DNA from: Gordionus sp. m RMFG-2023
Lineage: Eukaryota > Nematomorpha > Gordioida > Chordodea > Parachordodidae
DNA: 64,000 bases
Reading direction: 5' to 3'
Assembly (NCBI RefSeq): GCF_954871325.1
Contig: NC_088775.1
Coordinates: forward strand, 23,785,561-23,849,560
Made by a program: the position numbers and the translations under genes. The notes beneath the pieces were generated by a model. The model was not told where the DNA came from and made no database searches. It saw only the letters and a list, made by a program, of their open reading frames with translations. Of the stretch, positions 13,103 through 25,335 are shown piece by piece (within the stretch, counting starts at the first letter, position 1; each line of letters opens with the position of its first letter).

Positions 13103-13311
13103 TAGGGTTATTAAAATGCTGAATTGAGTCGATTTACAAAAATGACCATAAAATTATTTTAGGCAAAATAAAATTATATAAACCTCGAGGGCAAAATATA
13201 GGTGCAAACATTTTTGCCATCTAAGAGCAAAATCTTCAGTCGTACATATTATTTTGCCTAAAATAATTGGGTTGTTTTAAAAATCGACCTAAATCAGTTT
13301 TTAACAATCCT
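13103..13311. mobile_element. Small palindromic MITE
   Basis: The arms at about 13103-13160 and 13250-13311 are reverse complements: GGTTATTAAAATGCTGAATT against AATCAGTTTTTAACAATCC, plus TTATTTTAGGCAAAATAA against its complement. The TTGTTAAAA-type ends relate it loosely to the MITEs at 27282, 30700 and 33294. Confidence 0.65.
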
Positions 13312-13770
13312 ACCTCACCCCCCCCCCTTCCATTCCAACCTTTTTCTTTCCCCTATCCTTTATTTTTATCTTTCTATTTCCCTTGCCAATCCATTTTCTT
13401 TTTATTTACCTTATCCTCTCACTGCTCCTTTCCAGATTTTATTTCCTATCTACTTTCCCGTTTTCTTTTCTCTCTCATATCTTTTTATTTCTCTTTACAT
13501 TTTTTTCCTCCTTTCCCTTTTTCTTTTCCTTGCTCTTTCTTTTCCTTACCCCTTTTCTTTCCTTTTCATTTTTCTTTCACTTTTCCCTTTTAACTATTTT
13601 TTCTCTGTTTTTTATTTCACTTTCCCTTTTTTCTATTTTTTATTTCACTTTCCATTACCCCGTTTTCCTTCTTATCTTTCTTTTTTCCTTCCCTTTCCCA
13701 ATTCCTTTCGTTTCTTCTGTTTCTTTTTATTTTTATTTTCCCTTTCTTCGTATCATTCTTAGAAAGTTTA
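13312..13770. repeat. Polypyrimidine tract
   Basis: About 450 bases consisting almost wholly of C and T on this strand, preceded by a shorter similar tract at 13020-13095. Long open frames here encode only Phe, Ser, Leu and Pro and are composition artefacts. Confidence 0.9.
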
Positions 13771-14393
13771 ATTCCAACTGATTCTGGATTGCTACTTTAC
13801 CGTTAATTTCCTTAAAAGTTTGATCTAAAAAGGAAAAGGTTCTATCAAAAAAGTAAAAGATCCAATAAAAAGGGGGAAATTCCAATTCTAAAATGGAAAA
13901 TCTTTACTTTTTAAAATATTTAAAAACAAATTATATTCTCTACGATTTTACATTATAGAAAGCTTGCCAAAATGGTTCTCCAAACAATATTTATCTTAAT
14001 TCACATATATACTTATTATTTTGCATATAGTAAATATTTGTATAATTTTTTTTCTTATGGTTTCTCGTAAATATAATCATTTATATTATGGCAATACATA
14101 AATTAAAAATATTTTTTTAATATCCATTCTTAACCCCATAGCCATATTATATTTTTTTTTAAACTCGAATATCTCCTGATTTGTTATCTTTCGCCATTTG
14201 TAATTCATGGAAATTTCTGATTTCATGCCATTTATAATTCCCAGGCTGCACTTCCTCCAGCGTAATTCAGGACTGTGATAAATCAATTAGAAATTTAACT
14301 ATCTCCAGGCTTGGGAGAAATTTTTCAAAATTATTATGGGTTTGGCTTGGCTTGGAAAATATTCCTCAAAATTAATATGAGTTTGGACCTGGC
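13771..14393. other. AT-rich spacer
   Basis: No gene recognised. Repeats of GTTTGGCTTGGCTTGGAAAA-like sequence near 14310-14385 flank the next element. GACCTGGC at 14386-14393 is its target duplication. Confidence 0.4.
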
Positions 14394-16389
14394 CAGCGTC
14401 TACATGACAGGATATTTATTCACTGGATGCAAACCCCCTTGAAAAATATATATCTACCCCCATAAAAAAAATTCTGCCACCAATGTTGTTTTATAATAAA
14501 ATATAGTTTTATTAAACGATTGCCACATGTTTATTATAATATACTTGAATCAACATTTATAGAAATAGTAATATTTCGAAAACAGGGAATTATAAAGAAT
14601 AATTATTGATATAAAATAGATCGAAATTTAAAAAAATATATATTATAATTGTTACATTATATTTTTTAATATTGTACATATTTATAATGACATTATAAAT
14701 AAATGTGCAGCAAAAGGCTACGTATAAATGATTAATAAGGGACTAGTATATCAAAATTTATTAATAGTCTTAATTTTATAAATTTATTCAAATATAAAAA
14801 AAAGTAAATTATAATAACTAATAAGGGACTAGTAAACAAAATGTATTAATAGTCTTAATTTTATAAATTTATTAAATTATAAAAAAAAGTAAATTATAAT
14901 GACACTAAATTTATTTGTTATATAAAATATGGATTAGACGATTAAAAGATTAGATAGTCTTTTTGAGGTTAGTGCAAAATCTGTTATTATATCTTCCGTT
15001 TTAAATGTATCGTATATCAATTTCACTTGATATTAATAATAAATTTTCTAAAAAAGCATCAGAAATTTTATTTCTTATACGCGTTTTAACAATTTTAACT
15101 TTACTCATAGCTCTTTCAGCAGAGCATGAGGTAGTAGGTAAAGTTATAAGATGTTTATATAATGTTTTTAAAGAAGGAAAAAGGAACTCAATTTTATTAG
15201 TAATCAATATGGTAGAATAAATGAATAGTTGAGCCATCTTTTTGTATTGGTAGTTTTAGTATCTTTTACGTTTTAATCAATAAATTTATTAAATTTAAGT
15301 TATAATATAATTATTTACTTTCAACATATAAGGCATAATATTTTCTAATATTCATTAGATCATTACTATAAATAATTGATGAGGAATTTAAGTATAGTGG
15401 TCTGAAATTAGAAAATTCATCAACAATCTTTTCTGCATCAAAACCATATAAAGAAACTATTTCAGATATTTGGGAAATTTCTATAATTTCATTCTCTACT
15501 AATCCAGCAGGAGTGAAAATAGAAATCTGATTTTAAAAATTTAATGATTGATAATCAAATCTTTCATTTAAGTGTTTAATGATCATATTAATTACTGGGT
15601 AAAAATTTTCATTTTTATATCTAAAAAATTAAATATTATTTTTAAAATAAACTTTTTTTAACTTCTCTGTTGTTCCATAAAATTATCAAACTCTGTTTGA
15701 TCCAGCTTAAATAATAATTTTATATTATAAATATCTGTTATATTATTATCGTCCATAAAGGAATTAACATCTTTATGTAATTTAGAGAAAATATTATCAC
15801 CATTTGCTTAATTAAAAAAATATAATTAAACATATAGCCCCTTAATCTTTGGAATTTATTTTTGGTATGTTGAATTAATTTATTCACCATGGCTAAATCA
15901 TTTCCAATAGCCTGCATTTCAATACAGGTTTCATGTGTACATTTTAGGTGTCTTTTTTTGTAATGTAAATTAATTTTGTCTTTTCTAATTTTCTTGGATA
16001 CAGCCTGTATGCAAGCATTTTACTTTATATGATATTTTATTGCTTGGCATCTAACAATGTATATCGAATATATTGATTTAATTAAAATATAATGTTATAA
16101 AAAATGTTGTAAAATATTATAAAAAATTTGACGGAAAATTCAAAAATAATGGAGTACAATCTATTAAGATTGTATTGGTTGATATTTAGCAATCTATAAA
16201 TATTATAATATGTCTATAATTGTATTATAAATTATTATAGCAAATTTTATCCATATATAAATTAAAAATGTAATAGATAGTATTCTAGATAATTTTATCC
16301 TACCCCCCAACTTATACTTACCCCCTACTCCTCTTTTAGATATTAAGATGCAAACTGTTCCTACCCCCCCCCCTATCATGTAGACGCTG
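14394..16389 (-). mobile_element. hAT element, 1996 bp, perfect 8-bp TSD
   Basis: Ends are CAGCGTCTACATGA and its complement TCATGTAGACGCTG, identical to the MITE at 9917-10504. The 8-bp duplication GACCTGGC is at 14386-14393 and 16390-16397. It contains a decayed minus-strand hAT transposase. Ends and duplication are perfect, so the boundaries are firm. Confidence 0.95.
15001..16050 (-). pseudogene. hAT transposase, decayed
   Basis: The minus-strand frame 15001-15237 encodes a C-terminal hAT dimerisation segment: LPTTSCSAERAMSKVKIVKT followed by the RIRN and LENLLLISSE boxes typical of the family. Upstream (about 15300-15620) another frame carries hAT-like helical sequence (IVSLYGFDAEKIVDEFSNF). 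Further fragments reach about 16050. Several stops and frame changes separate them and no zinc-finger N-terminus was recognised. It would have mobilised this element and its 588-bp relative. Confidence 0.75.
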
Positions 16390-16397
16390 GACCTGGC

Positions 16398-16935
16398 TTG
16401 GGACAATCTTTTACAAATTATTATGGGTTGGACCAGGTTTGAGAAAATATTAAATATTATTTAAATAATAAATGATTTCTCAAAATTTTATTTTAAATTT
16501 CAATTATCAAAATCAAATAAAATATGTGTTGAATATATGGCTGAAAAAAATATAATAATAAGGATAATTTGCTTGTAAAGAAGTGTAATAATTTATAACT
16601 GCAATAAGAAAATTTATAATGTCGTTTTAAAATTTGTGATTCTAGAAATTTAGATTAAAAATATTACATATTAGATTAAGTTCTGAACAAATAATTTTAT
16701 CATTTGTTTGGCATGAGTTTTATTGACTATATATGACCCCTGCTTATAGTGATAATTGAAGTCTAAATATGTTGTATTTAACCGTTATTTGATACGTATG
16801 TTAATGTTTTTTGTTAATAATATTATTCAAGACATCTTAACATGCTCGCTTAGCGTGAAAAAATTAATATAATCTAAAGATTTTTAATTAATTTTTATTT
16901 GATACCCATATCAATTTTTATATCCCCCCCCCCAT
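16398..16935. other. AT-rich DNA with one arm-type subunit
   Basis: No gene. Near 16895-16935 a TTTATTTGATACCCATATCAA unit followed by a C run matches the right inverted arm at 20672-21595. This suggests that the hAT pair at 16936-20671 was inserted within that arm. Confidence 0.45.
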
Positions 16936-17027
16936 ACTTTGTCATTTATTATATTATGCATTCAAAATAAACTGCCATATAAATACTCAAAACAATACAA
17001 GACATTTCTAAAAATAATATTTTTTAA

Positions 17028-17305
17028 TACAAAATCTATTTAATACAAAATCTATTTAATACATAATCTATTTAATACAAAATCTATTTAATACAAAATC
17101 TATTTAATACAAAATCTATTTAATACAAAATATATATAATACAAAATCTATTTAATACAAAATCTATTTAATACAAAATCTATTTAATACAAAATCTATT
17201 TAATACAAAATCTATTTAATACAAAATGTATTTAATACAAAATCTATTTAATACAAAATCTATTTAATACAAAATCCTATTTAATACAAAATCTATTTAT
17301 TACAA
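17028..17305. repeat. 16-bp tandem array
   Basis: About 17 copies of AAAATCTATTTAATAC in the left half of the outer hAT element. The inner copy has only one unit at the matching place (about 19860), so the array expanded after the two copies diverged. Confidence 0.95.
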
Positions 17306-18484
17306 TATAAAATATTTTCGATTGCTGATATAAAAAAATTTTGCGTCTAAAGAATTACAACTTGTAATTTACAAGTGATAAAAAAGATTTATTAATTCAT
17401 ACATATGGCTCAATTGATAATAGTTTTTAAAAACCACATAATGCAATAATATAATTCTTAGCAAGTTACATTGACTAAAGGTCATGAAACTAATATAACT
17501 CTCTGTTACCATTTTAGACAATGTTTTATAGAATGGACTAATAAGGAAAAATTTATAGGCCTAAACCAAATCAACAATTCTTGAAGAAGAGAGTATAAAC
17601 GACCAATCCTAACCATAAAACTACATAGTGGATAGAGTTTCCTTTTAGATGACATGATGGAAGCTAGATAAGTAATCGAGAAAATTATTGTGAGATATTA
17701 AATTTCTAAAAGATTATCTTCCATTTTAAATGATATATATAAACGACTACACATTGACCATTATTGTTTATCTAAAATATGCTATCATATGCTCTGAGCA
17801 GCTGTAGTAATAATCTTAAATTACATAGCAACACAAATAATAGATGCTGGTTAATTTGCAGAGCCATGACACTCACGATGTTAACTAATATCAGAATTTA
17901 TTATGTTAGATAAATTGATATAATAAAAACACTAAAAATCTTTGGAATAAATAATTATGCAAATATATTGAAGCCTGGAGTTATTTACACGGCAAGGATG
18001 CCACATTAGAAATGAAATGTTTTATAACTATAAAATAAGGACCTGAATGATATGATAAAACAATTAATATTTTATATATTGTCGCACCACCTCTATGGTA
18101 TATTATATCTTAAAATAATAGTAGTTTGTAATAATATCAAAAATATAATTGTATTAAAAATTTAACTCAAAACTGTTTTTCGAAAGAAAGAAAAAAATAG
18201 CTTTCCTAAAAACACGTAAAAAAAAGAGAAGAAAAGATATAATTAATTAGATCTATTGTAGGATGAATAATAAAATGTTAAAATTATTTATAACTAAATA
18301 GATGGCGTTAAATACTTATATCCAAATTGTTTCTATATATATTATCAAAAGCATTTATTAGTAAAAGCTTTTGATAATATTGATTGTAATATTATAACTG
18401 ACAAATACGTCTATAAAACGGCATTTTATCTAATATTTTATAAACAACTGTATATAATAGAGGAATATAAACTATATGTATAAT

Positions 18485-20126
18485 CAGTGGCGTTGCTAGG
18501 AGGAAGCGCGCAGGGGCTCGATCCCCCTGAAAAATTTGAATAGCCCCCTGAAGCAAAAAATTTTTTTTTAATTAATTTTTTTTTATAATTGCTCCTTAAT
18601 ATCCCCTTGAACTAAAAATAAATTTTTTTAATTGCCCCTTAAACGATTTCTTTTATAATTCTATTGAGTGATATATAGATTTAATTTTATTATTAAAAAA
18701 TTAATTAAACTATCTAAATTTTTATAAAATTAATACTATTTTAATTATAAGATTAGATTATACATATAAATTATATGTTCACTCTGTCAGCTTGCAATCA
18801 AATTCTATGTTAAAAATATATCAATATCACTCACTAATATCAATTTAGCACTAACAGTCGAAGCTTAATTGACTTTTATTATTTAAATTATTATATAACC
18901 TTAATTAAATAAATATAATCATTTTTTAATTGATAATTACATATTGTAATTAGCCGAGTTCAAAATCACTAATCAACTACATTTTGATTTTTAAATTTAA
19001 TTATCATGTCTCTTCCTACAATTATTTTCAAGGTCCAAATCCAAATGAGTATAGGATATTTATTTATAAAAAGTAAGTAGATAAATAGTTTATAATCCTT
19101 TATAATATATAATTCTTTATAAAAAATTAGGTAAAATGTCACTTTTACAGACATATTTGACAGTTATATAATATATTACAGTTAATAATTTTAAAATTTT
19201 AATAATAATGCTTTTGATAATAAATATAAGCAATTTGCACTCAATTATTTAACGCCTTCTATTTAATAAATATATTATTAAAATTAAACTTCTTATTATT
19301 CATCCCACAATGGATGTAATAAATTAGATATCTTTTCTTCTCTTTTTTACGTGTTTTAGGAAAGCTATTTTTCTTCTTCTTTGAAAAACAGTTTTGAGTT
19401 AAATTTTTAATACGAATATATTTTTGATATTATTACAATCTATTATTATTTTAAGATAGATTAACCAACTAGAGGTGGTGCGACAATAATATATAAAATC
19501 TTAATTACTTTCATCATATCACTCTGGTTCTTATTTTATAGTTAAAAAATGTTTCATTTCTAATATGGCATCCTTGCCGTGTAAATAACTTAATCAATAT
19601 ATTTGTATAATTTCTTCTAAAGATTTTTACTGTTTTTGCTTTATCAGTTTATCTAACATAAAAAATTTTGATATAGGTTACCATCGTGAGTGTCATGACC
19701 TTTTGTCAATGTTACTTGCTAGAATTATATAGCCTTATGTGGTTTTTATTATCAATTGAGGGGCATATGTATGAATTAATTAACCTTTTTTATCACTTGT
19801 ACTTATTTACGCAAAATTTTTTTATGCCAGCAATCGAAAATATTTTATACTGTAATAAATAGATTTTGTATTAAAAAATATTATTTTTAGAAATTTATTG
19901 TATTGTTTTAATTATTTATATGCTAGTTTATTTTGTATGCAAAATATTATAAATGACAAAATATTTCAGAATAATTGTCTAGAGTTAGCATATTTTAAAA
20001 ATGTACAATATATTAATATAAAACCCGGTCGAATGCCAGGCAAAAGCGTAGCAATACCCGCAAAAGCCCCCCATAAATTTTTTTTTAGCTGAGCCACATG
20101 AGATTGTAAAGGCTAGCGACGCCCTG
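18485..20126. mobile_element. Inner hAT-type element, 1642 bp, perfect 8-bp TSD
   Basis: Left end CAGTGGCGTTGCTAGG and, read inward, right end CAGGGCGTCGCTAGCC. The 8-bp duplication TGTATAAT is at 18477-18484 and 20127-20134. It is inserted in the reverse-oriented outer copy. No transposase was recognised, so it is probably non-autonomous. Confidence 0.93.
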
Positions 20127-20671
20127 TGTATAATTACTTACTTTTTATAAAGAAATATTTTATAATTTGGACCTTTAAAATATTTTTAGGAATAGGTATG
20201 ATAATAAAATTTAAAAATAAATATACAATATTAAATTTTTTAGTTTTCAATTAATAAATGATTATATTTATTTAATTAGAGTTTTATAATAATTTAAATA
20301 ATAATAGTTACTAAGCTTCAACTGTTACTGCTAAATAAATATTTAGTGAATGATATTGATATTCTATTTTTAACACAAAATTTGATTGCAAGCTGACATA
20401 GTGAAAATATAATTTATATGTATTAATGTAATATTATATGTAAAATAGTATTCTTTTAATAAATATTTAGACTGTCATATTAATTTTTAAATAATAAAAT
20501 TAAATCTATATTTTACTTAATAGAATTATAAAAGAAATCTATCAGGGGGCAATCAAAAAAATTAATTTTTAATTCAACGGGTTAAGATTCCATTAAAATT
20601 TTTTTTGCTTTAGAGGGCTATTCAAATTTTTCAGGGGGCTCGAACCTCTGCGCCCCCTACTGACGCCACTG

Positions 20672-21595
20672 CTAGATCTCCCGCCTAGTTAGAGTATAAT
20701 TATTACAAACATGAGATATTTTAATTACATTTTATTTGATACCCACATCGTTATTTTGTGTTATAAAAATATACCTGGTCCCCAATACCTAGATCTGCCC
20801 TTTTAGAGTGATAATTATTATTACAATCAAAATATATTTTAATTACATTTTATTTGATACCCATACCCATATCAATATTTTTTATTTTTACCCCCCCCCC
20901 CCTAGACTAAGTCCTATCCATCAAAACCAAGAATGAATGTTCAGTTAAAAGAAATTAGCTTTTATTTTATACCCATATTGATTTGTGTTGTTAAAAATAC
21001 TCCTGAGCCCCCAAGACCTAGACACACGCTTAAAGTAATTATTATTATTAAATAAAAAAATATTTTATTTATCTTTTATGATACCCATATCAAAAAAAAT
21101 TATTTACCCTCCCCCCTATCCATCCACCTCCCCCCCCCCCCATTAAGACCAAGTCATACCCATCAAGACCAATAATAAATACTTCTCGTTAAAATATATT
21201 AATTAGCTATTATTTGATACCCATATCGATATTTTGTTTTGATAAAAATATTCTTGACCCCTCAGACATAGACTCGCCCATTAATGGTAAAATTTTGACC
21301 TCTATTCGAATAAATAGATATTTTAATAAGCTATTGGCTGATACCCTATATTCGACATATCTACTTTCATAATCCACCCCCCCCCCCCCCCCACCCCCCC
21401 CCCCCCCCCAAAAAAAAAAATTTGAAAATAAATAAAACAAATTAAACGCGTTTTAAATTAAGATTTTCCTTAATCATGGTTCAAACGTGATAATACCGTA
21501 TAGCTCTTTATCTTTTAAAAATTTAATTCTTAAAAAGATCCCTTTAAAACCCATGATGATCCTGGATAGTTTCTGATCCATTTAAAAATTACGTC
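20672..21595. repeat. Right arm of the long inverted repeat, C-rich
   Basis: Reverse-complement counterpart of 10640-11640. It has subunits of TTTATTTGATACCCATATC, poly-C runs and AGACCTAGA-type boxes, ending with GATCCCTTTAAAACCCATGA and GATCCTGGATAGTTTCTGAT. Poly-C runs of up to about 18 occur at 21377-21410. Confidence 0.75.
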
Positions 21596-22320
21596 ACATA
21601 TATAAAGTATAAAAAAATAGATATTTTTCATTATGATTATTAAAGAAAATAAAAAACTTTTTTGAGTTGAGTTGAAATTGTTGTTACTTGTCTTTATTAA
21701 ATATTGAGACTACCACAATCATAAAAGACTTTTTCATTTTATTAATTAATCAATATTTTACACCATAGTTTAAATATAACCTAAAGATATTCTGTTATTT
21801 ATTAGAAACATTATTATTTAATAATCTAAAAATATTAATTATGTTTAAGAATTATTTTAGATCCATTGTCGGCGAACATTGTGATTTAATATTAATGATA
21901 GAATCAGATTTTATTTAACATTATAATTTATTTAATATTCAAATGGACAGTGAGATGAATAATCTTTATATTTTATTAACGAATTTCATTTTACCATTCT
22001 AATTTTATTATATATATATATATAATATTTTATTTGAGATTTTTACATATATATATATATATTTTTTAAAGAAAATCCTTTAATTTATGTAATTAGAATC
22101 TGCTAAATAAATCAGAATCAATCAATAATGAATAAATCAAATGAGTGAATAGTAGATAATCCAAATTTACTCACTGAGAAATATTTTTAATTTCTCATTT
22201 AAAAACTTGTTAATATTTAATTTATGAATTGCAAAATTAAATTACCAGACATTTTCTTTTATTATATAAAGTATATAAACAAATAAATAATGTTTATAAA
22301 ATTAATTAATTTGTGAATTT
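21596..22320. other. AT-rich DNA, nothing recognised
   Basis: Low-complexity sequence with TATATA runs near 22010-22060. No gene or element boundary seen. Confidence 0.4.
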
Positions 22321-22620
22321 TTAAATAGGCCTTCTATAATGACTTCTTTCTAGCCTTCTTAATGATTCTTGGTCCTTCAAGTTAGCATGTGTATACTGGT
22401 TAAAGATGTCATATCTATTCATAGATTTGCTTTTGTTAGGTAAATAATCAGGTTTAGGCATCTCTTTTATAACATCATTCAAGTAATCACTTTCTACACT
22501 ATCCTACCTTTCTAGAAAATTAATTTTTCTATTTATAAAAAAATAATACACCTTCCAAGTTCGGTGCTTCCTCTTACATTGCAGATTGTGTGAAATTATT
22601 TTCAATATCTCTGCAGCCAC
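22321..22620 (-). CDS. Unidentified gene, probable last two exons
   Basis: The minus-strand stretch 22503-22321 is open for 60 codons to a TAA with protein-like composition (DSVESDYLNDVIKEMPKPDY ... NRYDIFNQYTHANLKDQ ... HYRRPI). Upstream, 22620-22552 is open (VAAEILKIISHNLQCKRKHR then TWK), preceded by TTCTAG and followed by GTGTAT. Joining AAG to GAT keeps phase 0 over a 48-bp intron ending GGTAG. I do not recognise the product. Its charged, helix-prone tail would suit a small mitochondrial or complex subunit, but that is a guess. Earlier exons may lie at 22640-23000 on the same strand, where short open stretches exist. The very short intron is the weak point. Confidence 0.4.
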
Positions 22621-25335
22621 CTAGAATTATAAAAATTGTAAATATTTATAATATTCAGAACTCCAAATGTTTTGCTGTAAATTCTATCTTTTTCTAGCAT
22701 GAAAAGGCCATTCAGGCTACAATTTGGGGTCCGCATCTGTGCAAGTCAAAAATGCTGACTATAATTTCTGGAACCTAATTTTGGTGTTTTATTTGTAAGG
22801 CATTGTGATAATTTTTATTATATTCTATAGAATAAAATAATAATTAAGTGATATTAAGCACTTAGCCTTATATAAAAAGAAAAACCCATCAGATTGGTTG
22901 GCAATAATTTGTAGGATTAATTTAAATTCAAAAATCACCGCTTTGCAATTATCCGATACAAATAGCATTGTTTAAATATAATGGGGCTTTTATTTTTCTT
23001 AACCGATATATCGCAAATAGATTTGCATTTTAAAATATATTTACCATAATCAACTTTCCTTCCTACTTAGATATATTTAATATTATAACTATGACATTAT
23101 CTATATAATAATATATCTTCTTTGTAATTGTTGTAATTGTTGGAAAAGAAGAAATAAATTTAATATAATACATAAAATGTCTGTTATTTTCTGACAGGGG
23201 AATTAAGATTTCCTTGGGGGAAGAAGGGGAGATGATGATCACGGGGTGTGTTTCATTGTTAGGAAAAAGGAGATTGGGAGATATTGAATAAGATGTCAGC
23301 TGTGAACCTTTGGGAGATGAAGAAATGGATAATTATATTATATTATATTATATTTTTTTTGTTAATATATAGAGATTGTTGTTGGTGTTTTTTTTAATGA
23401 ATAAATTTGAGTCGTCTTATTATTATGAATTATGGTTTGTCTTATTATTATGGGATATGGTTTGTTATAGTAATATTAAATTTAGGTGGTGATAAATAAT
23501 TGATTAAATGTATTTATAACCTTAAATTCCTTTTATATGTTAACTAAAGTCAAATTTTCTTAAGTAGAGGAGTGGTACATCTATAAGCAAGTTTAATATA
23601 GTTATGGATATTAGGATTTTTTATTGATTGTCAACTCAAAAAATAATATTGGTTTTGGTCAAGTCATCCTATAGAAATTAATTTTGTTAATTTAATGAAT
23701 CGGAATTATAGTAAAAGAAAGTATATTTTTTTTATTATTGTTTTTTTTATTTTAAGAAAAAATTTATTATTAATAAATGAATATTATTTTTATAAAGAAA
23801 AATAAATATATAAAAGCCTAAAAAATGGTAAATTATGATTATTATTATTTTTTTGTTTCCGCGGCTTATAAATTATTATACATTAGTTTATTTTATTTGT
23901 ATGAATTATATTTGGATATTAATAAAATAAAATAAAGAATCCGAATTGTGTGTAACATTTTAAAAATTGTGTGTAATAAACTTAAAAAATATCCAGTTTG
24001 ACACATATCTAATGAGTTCCATAGGACAAAATTATTCATATGATGGAACATCTACAAAAAAAATTTCAAAAAACAATAATTTATCAAGAATTTGCTCACA
24101 GAATATTTATAATTTAAAATTTTAATTCAATCATCATTAAATAATTTTATTTTTCAACCCATAGTCATCTCAACTAATGGTAATTTCTCTTAATCAACAT
24201 ATTCTTTTTTAAAAATTTTAGCACGTAAAATTTTTAACATAACAAACGAAAAACGCAAGTCAACCTTCCTAAAACAAAAAATACAATTAGATTTTTAACA
24301 TAATTATACATGTTTTTTAGGTACTTTTTTACTATAAGCTCTTTTTAGAGCCATCGATATTTTTAAAATTTATACTCATTTTTAATATATGACTTGTTAT
24401 ATTAGATATATTTTATTATTGTAATTTAAAAATTATATCATTTTATTTATATGAAATATTTTAATAATAAAAAATTCAATCATCTTAAGTTAATTTTTAA
24501 AATGCTATATAAAATTTAACATATAACACATGTAAAAGAAAATTAAAAAATAATATATTTGCTTCCGTGATAAAACATAGGTCAAAAATAAAGTAATGAT
24601 ATTTAATATTTTCTTTATTTATATTTAGAAAAAAGAAATATTTTTTTAAAAATTTTTTGTTGATAAAAATTAAAATTGAAGACAGGGTATTTCTGATGCG
24701 AGTTAACTCGTTGATGGAGATGGTCCCACGTAACTGATAACTGACACAAAAATTGAGAATCTAATGTTTAAGGAAAAATAACCTAAATGTGAAAAAACAT
24801 TTGATGGTAAATAGAGGGTGAAGGCTGTAAAACAGCCAAAGCTTAGCATCATGAGATTCAGATAGTCTTTTATTTGCTTATTTTGAAGGTGATGGAAAAT
24901 ATATCTCTCACCAATATTATTTTTTTTAAATCCCCTGGTTTTAGATTATTTAGATAAATTCGATTATATTTTGATAATATATTTTCTATTACTTTAAATT
25001 CTATTAAAGAGAAATAAAATAATAAAACTTGTCATATAATTTATTATTTTGTCAAAATAGAAATTTGATATTTTATAAATTCACATGCTTTGATAATTAT
25101 AAACAATCTGTCATGTCTTTATTTTGATAGGAATAATATAAAATATACTATAATATTAAGTATTTAGTGAAATCGAATTGTCAAAAATAAATAATCATTT
25201 TTACTTTTCTTCGACTAATTAAATTAAGGTCGTTGTTTATCGAATATAATTATTATATTCATATTTACCGACTATGTTTGCCAATTAAACATTCGTTCAT
25301 TTAAATATAACTGATCATTCTAAAAAAATATCATT
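22621..25335. other. Mostly AT-rich intergenic DNA
   Basis: No recognised gene. A G-richer patch at 23185-23330 contains an open 34-codon frame (23293-23397) starting MSAVNLWEMKKW and followed by a hydrophobic segment. It could be a tiny membrane protein or chance. The last 200 bp are the upstream region of MAN1, with no clear TATA box or initiator beyond general AT richness. Confidence 0.35.

Larger units (their letters stand above)
16936..20671. mobile_element. Outer hAT-type element, left end missing, interrupted by its own family
   Basis: The right end, read inward from 20671, is CAGTGGCGTCAGTAGG. From 20671 to 20127 it is the reverse complement of the left part of the inner element, and 16936-18484 is the reverse complement of the inner element's right part (about 19075-19960). 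So the outer copy is the inner one in opposite orientation. Its terminal 150 bp on the left are absent, replaced by a poly-C repeat. No transposase coding was found. Confidence 0.8.

Noticed and set aside
13267-13781. Open frames of 108 and 132 codons
   Set aside because: They are produced by the polypyrimidine tract; the residues are almost only Phe, Ser, Leu and Pro with no domain.
17028-17305. CRISPR-like array
   Set aside because: The 16-bp units are contiguous with no spacers, in a eukaryotic transposon.
21210-21440. Minus-strand frame with a long Gly run
   Set aside because: The Gly run is translation of a poly-C/poly-G homopolymer in the inverted arm.
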